This document shows positions 28,068 to 35,354 of a DNA stretch of 35,354 nt, piece after piece. Source of the stretch: Pseudomonadota bacterium (GTDB taxonomy: Bacteria > Pseudomonadota > Alphaproteobacteria > ATCC43930 > CGMCC-115725). The DNA lies in assembly GCA_021812165.1 (NCBI GenBank), contig JAKAOO010000005.1, positions 1-35,354 on the forward strand, given 5' to 3'. The translations under genes and the position numbers were made by a program. The stretch's first letter is position 1, and the number at the start of each line of letters is the position of its first letter. The notes below the pieces were generated by a model. It did not search any database and was not told the origin of the DNA. It saw only the letters and a list, made by a program, of their open reading frames with translations.

Positions 28068-29060
28068 CTACTCCGCGGCCGCCGCGCGCGGCGCCGGCGT
28101 CAAAAGACCGACCCGCTCGAGATCGGTCCTGAGGTCGGCGCGTTCCGCCGCCGTCATCTGCAACAGCGGAGGGCGGACCGGACCGCCGGCCATCCCCAGC
28201 ATCTCGCACCATGCCTTGAGGTAAGCGATCGGCATGGTCTTCCTCTGCGTCCAGGGAGCGTTCATCCAGCGGTCGTAAACCGCGCGCAAAGGCGGCAACC
28301 GGTCCGAAATCGCCTGCGCCTCGGCAAAGCGTCCGGCAAGCCCGAGCTCGGTATATTCGCGCAGAGGCTGCGAGGAGGCCGTCTGGAACAGGTAAGGGCT
28401 CGGCGAGGACTGATGGACCTTCTGGCCATGATCCCGCATCAGCGTGAGCCAGTCGGGCTCGGAGGGATCGCTGACGACGATCGTGTCGCCGACGAGCTTC
28501 TTGACGGCGAGATAATGCTCCCGCGGCCGCGGCAGTTTGATCCCGCAGACGTTCTCGATGCCCGCGATGCGCGCCGTCAGCTCGGGCGAGAGGCCGTAGC
28601 CCGCAAAGGGCGGATCAAACATCCAGATGCCGATATCGACCCGGGAAGCCACGAATGAAAACCACTCATAGACCATCGCCTCGTTGGCCGGAGGGTAGTA
28701 GGGGTTCATGAGGATGATGAAATCGGCCCCAACCGCCTCAGCGTGATGGGAGAGATCGACGGTCTCATCGGCCGAATGATGACAGGTGTGGGCAATGACG
28801 AGGCACTTGCCCCTCGCCTCTTCGACGACGATCTCGACGCAGCGTTTGCGCTCCTCCTTGGTGAGCGACCAGAATTCTCCCATCACCCCGGTGCAAAACA
28901 CGCCCTCGATCGCAAGCTCGTCGGTGAGCCGTCGCATATTCCGCCGCAAGCCCGCCTCATCGACTTGGCCGCCTGCCGTGAAGGGCGTCGGTATCGCCGC
29001 CCACAATCCGCGGAACTGGGCGCGGGCGGCCTCCTTCGCTTCAGATTTCCGGTATCGCAT
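28068..29060 (-). CDS. Dihydrodipicolinate synthase/N-acetylneuraminate lyase family protein
   Basis: FRGLWAAIPTPFTAGGQVDEAGLRRNMRRLTDELAIEGVFCTGVMGEFWSLTKEERKRCVEIV...GIKLPR. Confidence 0.88.
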   Translation of the reverse strand: MRYRKSEAKEAARAQFRGLWAAIPTPFTAGGQVDEAGLRRNMRRLTDELAIEGVFCTGVMGEFWSLTKEERKRCVEIVVEEARGKCLVIAHTCHHSADETVDLSHHAEAVGADFIILMNPYYPPANEAMVYEWFSFVASRVDIGIWMFDPPFAGYGLSPELTARIAGIENVCGIKLPRPREHYLAVKKLVGDTIVVSDPSEPDWLTLMRDHGQKVHQSSPSPYLFQTASSQPLREYTELGLAGRFAEAQAISDRLPPLRAVYDRWMNAPWTQRKTMPIAYLKAWCEMLGMAGGPVRPPLLQMTAAERADLRTDLERVGLLTPAPRAAAAE

Positions 29061-29349
29061 GATCTTCCTCCTGAGCGTCGTTGCCCGATACCCGAGCCCG
29101 GCCGGCGGCTCATGCCGGCGGCCCCAACTCAAACCGGCGTCATTTGGCCCCTCCACAATGAGCAGCCTCGAACGCCGCCGCCAAGCCGGAAGCCACCGGT
29201 TGCCGCGCTCGATACGCTCATCCGTCGATCCGGCCGGCTTTGCCCAAGGCGCCAAAGCAACGGCTTGGCGCAGGCGCCTTTTTTTCGGGGTCGCCCGCAC
29301 GTGGAAAAAATTTGACCCCTGCCGCGCGTTGATTGTCAAGCAAAAGCGA

Positions 29350-29722
29350 AGGCGGCGGGGGGCAAGGATCAGCAGGTGGTACTTGTCGAGCTTGGCGATG
29401 GCGGCTTCGAGGGCGAGTTCGCGGCGCGCGATCTGCAACCGCTGGACGAGATCGGTCGTCCGAGTGAAGAGCACGCGCCAGCCGGCTTCGGCGAGATGGC
29501 GTTCGAGCCGGCGTCGGCTGCACTCGGCGATCTCGTGTTCGAGGAGGGCGGCGAGAAAGCGTGCCGCCGGCCAGCCCTCCTTGTCGGCCTGGGCGGCGAG
29601 AGGAGGCCAGACCTGTTTGACGGCAGGCGGGCGCAGCTCGGCGAGCAGCAGCGCTCTTCAGCAGCGGCACCACCTCGCTGTCCCAGACCGTCGCCAGCGG
29701 ATCTCGCCGGCGCCGGTTGAAG
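29350..29722 (-). pseudogene. IS21-family remnant: istA fragment joined to an internally deleted istB fragment
   Basis: Minus strand: HFNRRRRDPLATVWDSEVVPLLKSA (IstA-like), then KQVWPPLAAQADKEGWPAARFLAALLEHEIAECSRRRLERHLAEA joined directly to GWRVLFTRTTDLVQRLQIARRELALEAAIAKLDKYHLLIL (IstB-like). Confidence 0.8.
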
Positions 29723-29793
29723 TGGACCCCGGTTTTGGGACCGGCAGCTTAATTGGAGCATAGGCCGTTCCATCATGCTGGACGGAGCGGATC

Positions 29794-30190
29794 ATGACGC
29801 AGAGAGCAAGACGCAAATTGGACGCGCCGCTGAAGGCTGAGATCGCCTTGGAGGCGTTGCGGGAGCAGGCGACTGTGCTGGACCTTGCGCAGCGCTGCGA
29901 GCCCCGGATTTAATCCGGGGCAGATTTACGCGTGGAAGAAGCAGCTTCTGGAGCAGGCGGCACGTGCATTCGAGAGCGGCAATCGCGAGGCCGCGCCGGC
30001 GCACGAGCGTGAGATCGAGCGGCTGCGCGCGAAGATCGGCGAACTGATCGTGGAGCGGGATTTTTTAGCCAGGAGGTCCGGAAGATGAGCGCTCCGGACC
30101 GCCGTGCGCTCGTCGCTCGCGGGCGGTCGCGAGCAGATGCCCGTGCATCAGTCCTGCGGGCGTGGGCGGAGTTGACATGCGTTGGCGATC
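29794..30190 (+). pseudogene. IS3-family transposase remnant (orfA frameshifted, start of orfB degraded)
   Basis: MTQRARRKLDAPLKAEIALEALREQATVLDLAQRCEPRI* then in another frame FNPGQIYAWKKQLLEQAARAFESGN...IERLRAKIGELIVERDFLARRSGR, then MSAPDRRALV. Confidence 0.8.
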
Positions 30191-30207
30191 CGGGTCCCCT
30201 ATCGAGG

Positions 30208-30594
30208 ATGCAGACTGCCGCTCCCGCCCCGCGACGCAACCCCACCCCGCTGCCGGAGCCCGCCGCCGACGCGCTGATCGCGACCGAATTCGCGCATCTG
30301 CGCGGCCTCTATCTGGACGTGGCGGCGCGCCGCCCGCTGGCGGCCTCGGCGCTGCGCGCCGCCGAAGCGGTGCTGCGCGCCCAGGCGGAGCGCGCGGTCC
30401 CGAAGGCCGAATGGCTCGCCTTGGTCGAGACGGTGCGCGCACAGGCGGCGGCCCTGATCGGAGCGGCGCCGGAGGAGGTGGCGTTCACGAGGAACGTTTC
30501 CGACGGCCTCAACATCGTCGGCGCCGGGCTGCGGTTGGGCCGCGGCGAACGGATCGTGATCGCGCCGGCGGCGTCGTTTAGGGAGAACGGATGA
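30208..30594 (+). pseudogene. Truncated class-V aminotransferase (cysteine desulfurase-like) N-terminal fragment
   Basis: GLYLDVAARRPLAASALRAAEAVL...VRAQAAALIGAAPEEVAFTRNVSDGLNIVGAGLRLGRGERIVIAP, then abrupt stop at the start of the next gene. Confidence 0.7.
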
Positions 30595-31946
30595 TGTCCA
30601 CGGAAAGCAGCCGTCTGATCGCCGAATATGTCGCCGGCGCAAGCGCGCGGTCGTTCCCGCCCGAGGTGCTGGATGCGGCGCGGCTCTGCCTCGCCGACTG
30701 GCTCGGGGTTGCCATCGGCGCCGGCACCGAAGCGGCGGGGCGCATCCTGCGCCGCACGATCGCCCGCCACACCGACGGCGGCCCCGCCACGGTGCTGTTC
30801 GGCGGCACCGCCGACGCGGTATCGGCGGCGCTCGCGAACGGGACGCTCGCGCATTGTCTCGACTTCGACGACACCTACATCGAGGCGATCACGCACACGA
30901 GCGCGCCGGTCTGGGCGGCGACCCTCGCTCTTGGCGAGACGACCGGCGCCGACGAGACCCGCATGCTGGCGGCGTTCGTGACCGGATTCGAGGTCGCTGC
31001 CTGCCTCGGCCGCGGCCTCGGCCACGCGGTGACCGCGCGCGGATGGCACGGCACCGGCGTATTCGGCCGCCTCGCCGCCGCCGCCGCCAGCGCCGCGCTG
31101 CTCGGCCTTGACGCCGGCCAGGCGGCGCACGCGCTCGCCCTGGCGGCGACGCAGACGAGCGGCCTCACCGCTTCGTTCGGGACCATGGCGAAACCGTTCC
31201 ACGCCGGCAAGGCAGGCTCAGATGGCGTGCTGTCGGCGGAGCTTGCGAGGAACGGCATGATCGGCGCGCCCTCCCTGCTCGATCCCGGCGGCGGGCTCGA
31301 CAACGCGGTGGTGCAGGACCGCAGCCTAGAGATCGCCGCTCCCGACTTCTCGGTCTGGCGCATCCTCAACAACAGCTTCAAGCCCTACGCCGCCTGCCAT
31401 CTGACCCATCCCGCGATCGACGCCGCGAGGAAGGCGCGCGAGGCCGGGGTCGATCCGGCCTCGATCCGACATATCCGCGCCGACGTCGCCGCGCTCGCCG
31501 AGCAGGTCACCGGCCGCACCAACGCCCATCCCGACACTTCTCTGAAGGCGAAATTCGACTTGCGCTACTGCATCGCGCTCGCGCTCAGCGGTGCGGAGGC
31601 GAGCGCGGCCGACTTCCGCGAGCCCTGGGCGCGCGAGCCCGCCGTCACGGCGCTCGCCGAGAAAGTGACCGTCGCGGCCGATCCGGCCAAAGGCTACGCC
31701 TCCGCCGCGCTCGAAATCCGCACCGACGCCGCGACCCCGCTCACCGTCATGGTGCCGACCTCGAAGGGCCATCCGGGCAATCCGATGTCGTGGCCGGACA
31801 TGGAGCGCAAGTTCACCGCGCTGGTGACGCCCTGCCTCGGCTCGCAGGCGGCGGCGCTCTTCGAACTCGAGCGCGACTTCGGCCGCGGCGCCGGCGCGCT
31901 GGACGAGATCCGCGCCATCCTCTGGGAGTTACCGAAATGGACCTGA
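30591..31946 (+). CDS. MmgE/PrpD family protein
   Basis: LCLADWLGVAIGAGTEAAGRI...LANGTLAHCLDFDDTYIEAITHTSAPVWAATLAL...RGWHGTGVFG...SFGTMAKPFHAGKA. Confidence 0.92.
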   Translation: MMSTESSRLIAEYVAGASARSFPPEVLDAARLCLADWLGVAIGAGTEAAGRILRRTIARHTDGGPATVLFGGTADAVSAALANGTLAHCLDFDDTYIEAITHTSAPVWAATLALGETTGADETRMLAAFVTGFEVAACLGRGLGHAVTARGWHGTGVFGRLAAAAASAALLGLDAGQAAHALALAATQTSGLTASFGTMAKPFHAGKAGSDGVLSAELARNGMIGAPSLLDPGGGLDNAVVQDRSLEIAAPDFSVWRILNNSFKPYAACHLTHPAIDAARKAREAGVDPASIRHIRADVAALAEQVTGRTNAHPDTSLKAKFDLRYCIALALSGAEASAADFREPWAREPAVTALAEKVTVAADPAKGYASAALEIRTDAATPLTVMVPTSKGHPGNPMSWPDMERKFTALVTPCLGSQAAALFELERDFGRGAGALDEIRAILWELPKWT

Positions 31947-32032
31947 AGCCAAGAGGCCGGACCGCCCTCGTCACCGGCTCGGGCAGCGGGATCGGGCAGG
32001 CCATCGCCTGCGGCGTCGCCGCCGAGGGCGCG
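31937..32032 (+). pseudogene. Truncated short-chain dehydrogenase/reductase (N-terminal fragment)
   Basis: MDLKPRGRTALVTGSGSGIGQAIACGVAAEGA (TGxxxGIG) overlapping the prpD stop; similarity ends at about 32032, abutting the mobA stop codon. Confidence 0.75.
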
Positions 32033-32647
32033 TCAGGAGGGAAAAAGCGCGAGCAGCTTCTCGGCGGCGAGAAGGTCCTGCGGCTCGTTGGCGTTGAAGA
32101 ACGGGTCGAGAGGCGCGGTCGCGAACGGCACGAGCCGGAGTTCGTGCCGCGCCGTGAATAGATCGACCTTGCGGACCCCTTCGCGCGCGATCGCCTGCCG
32201 CAGATCCGCTCGAAGCGCAACCGGCCAGAGGGCGAAAACCGGATGCGCGCGCCCGCCGGAGGCGGCGCAGGCGACGGCGCCCGGCGAACCGGCGAGACCC
32301 GCTTCGAGCCGCGCGACGAGATCCTTCGGCAGAAACGGCGCGTCGCTCGCGACGCTCACCACATGCGCGCAGTCCGGCCGATGGTCGGCCGTCCAATCGA
32401 GCCCCGCGAGGACGCCCGCAAGAGGGCCCGCATAGCCGGCGACGCTGTCCGCCACGATGGGAAGGCCAAAGGGGGCGAAGCGCGCGGCGTCGCCATTGGC
32501 ATTGAGGAGGAGGGTTTCGACCTGCGGCTTCAGGCGCTCGATCACCCGGTCGAGGAGGGTACGCCCGCCGACGAGCTGGAGCGCCTTGTCGCCTCCGCCC
32601 ATGCGCCGCGACAAGCCGCCCGCGAGGATGACGCCGACGGCTTTCAC
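32033..32647 (-). CDS. mobA: Molybdenum cofactor guanylyltransferase MobA
   Basis: VILAGGLSRRMGGGDKALQLVGGRTLLDRVIERLKPQVETLLLNANGD...VSVASDAPFLPKDLV; GTG start overlapping fdhD stop. Confidence 0.94.
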   Translation of the reverse strand: MKAVGVILAGGLSRRMGGGDKALQLVGGRTLLDRVIERLKPQVETLLLNANGDAARFAPFGLPIVADSVAGYAGPLAGVLAGLDWTADHRPDCAHVVSVASDAPFLPKDLVARLEAGLAGSPGAVACAASGGRAHPVFALWPVALRADLRQAIAREGVRKVDLFTARHELRLVPFATAPLDPFFNANEPQDLLAAEKLLALFPS

Positions 32648-33525
32648 TCCGGGTCGTCCTTCCGGCTCGCTTTCCTCGAAAGATGCCGCGGTTCCTCGGA
32701 AACGAGCCTCGGGTCGCCGTCGAAGACCATGCGCTCCTCGCCCGCGAGCGCGAGGAAGCGCTTTCCTTTGGCGCGGCCGATGAGAGTGAGCCCGGCGCGG
32801 CGGGCAAGATCGACGCCCAAGGCGGTAAAGCCGGAGCGGGAGATGAGGATCGGGATCCGCATCCCTACCGTTTTGATCACCATCTCGGAGGTGAGGCGGC
32901 CCGTCGTATAAAAGATCTTGGCTTGGGGCGAGACGCCGTGGAGGTGCATGTAGCCGGCGATCTTGTCGACCGCGTTGTGGCGGCCGACATCCTCCATGTA
33001 AAGGAGCGGGGTGTCTTCCTCGCAGAGAACGCAGCCGTGGATCGCGCCCGCGGCCAAATAAAGGCTCGGGAGCGTGTTGATCTTGCGCGTCAGGGCATAA
33101 AGCCAGGAGGTCTTCACGACCGCCGCGGGGTCGAGGCGAGCCTCCTCGAACTTTTCCATGAGGTCGCCGAATTGGGTGCCTTGGGCGCAACCCGAGGTGA
33201 GCGTCTTCTTTTTGAGCGTCTCCTCGAAATCGGTCTCGCGCTCGGTGCGGACGACGATCGTCTCGATCTCCTCGTCGTAATCGATCGAGAGGATGCGGTC
33301 GTCGGCACGCAACATGTTCTGATTGAGGAGATAGCCGACCGCGAGATAGTCCGGATAATCGCCGATCGTCATCATCGTGACGATCTCGCGCCCGTTCAAA
33401 AAGAGGGTGAGCGCGCGTTCCATGACGACCGCGGTCTCGACCCTGCGGCCTTCGTGATCGAGGCCGACGACTTTCCGGGTGAGGCGCGGATCCTCGGGTT
33501 GCGGGGCGACGGTGAGTTCTCGCAT
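32644..33525 (-). CDS. fdhD: Formate dehydrogenase accessory sulfurtransferase FdhD
   Basis: ERALTLFLNGREIVTMMTIGDYPDYLAVGYLLNQ...GAIHGCVLCEEDTPLLYMEDVGRHNAVDKIAGYMH...TTGRLTSEMVIKTV. Confidence 0.95.
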   Translation of the reverse strand: MRELTVAPQPEDPRLTRKVVGLDHEGRRVETAVVMERALTLFLNGREIVTMMTIGDYPDYLAVGYLLNQNMLRADDRILSIDYDEEIETIVVRTERETDFEETLKKKTLTSGCAQGTQFGDLMEKFEEARLDPAAVVKTSWLYALTRKINTLPSLYLAAGAIHGCVLCEEDTPLLYMEDVGRHNAVDKIAGYMHLHGVSPQAKIFYTTGRLTSEMVIKTVGMRIPILISRSGFTALGVDLARRAGLTLIGRAKGKRFLALAGEERMVFDGDPRLVSEEPRHLSRKASRKDDPE

Positions 33526-33652
33526 GGCGCCCATGATGGGGTGCGCGCCCGCCGCCGGCAAGGCGCGGCACGGGCCTTGCGCCATATCTTTTTCGGGCGT
33601 CGGCCTCTAGGATGAAGGGTCCGAGCGATGGGCGTCGTTGGCGGGATCTCTG

Positions 33653-34123
33653 ATGGCGGGCGCAAGCAGCCTTTACGACGAGGATTTTGTTCTCTGGTCC
33701 AAGGAGCAGGCGGAAGCGCTGCGGGCGGCGGCGCGCGGCGGGTCGAACGAGCCGCTCGACTTCGAGAACCTGGCCGAGGAGATCGAGGATTTGGGCAAGT
33801 CAACCCGACGCGAGCTCATGAGCCGCCTTCTCGTCGTCTTGGAGCACCTTCTGAAGCTTGAGCATTCGACCGCGACGGAGCCGCGCGCCGGTTGGGAGGA
33901 AACGATCGAGCGCGAGCGTTCGAATATCGAGGATTTGCTGGAAGAGAGCCCGAGCCTCCGGGGCGATCTCCCCTCCATGATCGACAAGGCGCGCTCGCGA
34001 GCGGCGCGCTTGGCCGCGCGCAGCCTCGGCAGTCGAGGCGAAGCGGGAGCGGAGCTTTCGCCGCCCCCCTACAGCGTCGAAGAGGTGCTCGGCGACTGGT
34101 TTCGGGAAGAGCCCGAGAAGTGA
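33653..34123 (+). CDS. DUF29 family protein (copy 1)
   Basis: [55 protein letters not shown]. Confidence 0.88.
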   Translation: MAGASSLYDEDFVLWSKEQAEALRAAARGGSNEPLDFENLAEEIEDLGKSTRRELMSRLLVVLEHLLKLEHSTATEPRAGWEETIERERSNIEDLLEESPSLRGDLPSMIDKARSRAARLAARSLGSRGEAGAELSPPPYSVEEVLGDWFREEPEK

Positions 34124-34192
34124 CGGCCCTGCCACATCGCAAGGCGGCGACGCTCCCTGCGCGATGGGCTTGGTGGTACGAGGTGGTACGAG

Positions 34193-34669
34193 ATGAGCAG
34201 CCTTTACGACGTTGATTTTTATGCCTGGACGAGCGAGCAGGCGGAAGTGCTGCGGAAAGCCGCCCATGGTGGGTCCAACGAGCCGCTCGACTTCGAGAAC
34301 CTTGCCGAGGAGATCGAAAGCTTGGGGAAGTCTGATAAACGCGCCCTGAAAAGCGAGATCTCGCGGATCATCCACCACTTGGTGAAGCTTCAATATTCGC
34401 CCGTCAGCGATCCTCGCGGCGGCTGGTACCGCACGATCGACGAAGCGCGGGAACAGATCGAGCGGATCTTGGAGGATAGTCCGAGTCTCAGGGCGGAAGT
34501 TTCCTTGCTGGCCGACGCTGAGATGGGGCGGGCGAAAAGGGCTGCAATTCGCGACCTTGAAAGGAGAAACGAGCTGCAACCCGGTATGCGTCGGGCGATC
34601 GAGCGGGCACGCTTTACCGAAGACCAGATCACCGGCGACTGGTTCCCGAAGGAACCGGAGGCGCGGTGA
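34193..34669 (+). CDS. DUF29 family protein (copy 2)
   Basis: [68 protein letters not shown]. Confidence 0.88.
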   Translation: MSSLYDVDFYAWTSEQAEVLRKAAHGGSNEPLDFENLAEEIESLGKSDKRALKSEISRIIHHLVKLQYSPVSDPRGGWYRTIDEAREQIERILEDSPSLRAEVSLLADAEMGRAKRAAIRDLERRNELQPGMRRAIERARFTEDQITGDWFPKEPEAR

Positions 34670-34763
34670 GCGCAGCCTCGACAACGGGGGCGACAAGGGC
34701 GCCGGCGACCACTATATTCGAACGGATGCCTCGCTTGGCGGAACGAGGTCAGATGCGAGAGCC

Positions 34764-35354
34764 ATGATCGACCCCTACGGACGCACCATCACCTATCTGC
34801 GCGTGTCGGTCACCGATCGCTGCGACTTCCGCTGCGTCTACTGCATGGCGGAAGAGATGACGTTTCTGCCGAAGTCCGAGCTCTTGTCGCTCGAAGAGCT
34901 CGACCGCGTGTGCAGTGCGTTTATCGGCCTCGGCGTCAAGAAGCTGCGCATCACCGGCGGCGAACCTCTGGTGCGGCGCGGCATCATGACGCTTTTCCGC
35001 TCCCTCGGGCGGCACCTCGATGGGGGCGCGCTCGGCGAACTGACCCTGACGACGAACGGCAGCCAGCTCGCGCGCTATGCGGGTGAGCTTTACGCCTGCG
35101 GCGTGCGGCGGGTGAACGTCTCGCTCGACACGCTCGACCCGGCGAAATTCACCGAGATCACCCGCCGCGGGCGGCTCGACGCCGTTCTCGCCGGGATCGC
35201 GGCGGCAAAGCGGGCCGGGCTTGCGATCAAGATCAACACGGTCGCGCTGCGGGGGGTCAACGAGGATGAGTTCGACGATCTCGTTGCCTGGGCGGGCGCG
35301 GAAGGATTCGATCTCGTCTTTATCGAAGTGATGCCGATGGGAGATATCGGCGGC
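34764..35354 (+). CDS. moaA: GTP 3',8-cyclase MoaA, 3'-truncated by window edge
   Basis: [46 protein letters not shown]...[14 protein letters not shown]; open to end of window. Confidence 0.95.
   Translation, partial: MIDPYGRTITYLRVSVTDRCDFRCVYCMAEEMTFLPKSELLSLEELDRVCSAFIGLGVKKLRITGGEPLVRRGIMTLFRSLGRHLDGGALGELTLTTNGSQLARYAGELYACGVRRVNVSLDTLDPAKFTEITRRGRLDAVLAGIAAAKRAGLAIKINTVALRGVNEDEFDDLVAWAGAEGFDLVFIEVMPMGDIGG

Noticed and set aside
1-35354. CRISPR array, rRNA or tRNA genes
   Set aside because: No regularly spaced direct repeats and no recognisable rRNA or tRNA sequence seen while reading; not tested with tRNAscan or CRISPR software.

Overview
High-GC alphaproteobacterial chromosome segment (Rhizobiales-like by gene content and repeat type; genus not determined). 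Most of the window is conserved housekeeping sequence: the 3' part of pcaG, dnaE, a type III ornithine decarboxylase, then a long co-oriented run rpsB-tsf-pyrH-frr-uppS-cdsA-dxr-rseP-bamA-ompH/skp-lpxD-fabZ-lpxA-lpxI-lpxB. After that come gloA, a DUF5681-type gene, a B12-binding-type radical SAM protein, a duplicated-domain dimeric alpha/beta-barrel protein, an aldo/keto reductase, a DapA-family protein, mobA/fdhD, two tandem DUF29 genes and the 5' part of moaA. The most unusual region is about 4.01-5.72 kb. An apparently lower-GC insert sits directly behind dnaE and is flanked by a perfect 23-bp direct repeat that duplicates the dnaE 3' end (att-like). It carries a putative PD-(D/E)xK-type gene (D...QxK) split by a frameshift at an 8-nt homopolymer, and a DUF433/DUF5615 toxin-antitoxin pair follows immediately. 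A second accessory scar at about 29.3-32.03 kb holds IS21 (istA/istB) and IS3 remnants, a truncated class-V aminotransferase, an intact MmgE/PrpD gene and a truncated SDR that ends at the mobA stop codon. Smaller signals are a dps fragment, a REP-like element that supplies the lpxB C-terminus and stop, a MITE-like inverted repeat and a candidate structured leader upstream of the ornithine decarboxylase. All calls are from reading the sequence; no database search was run.
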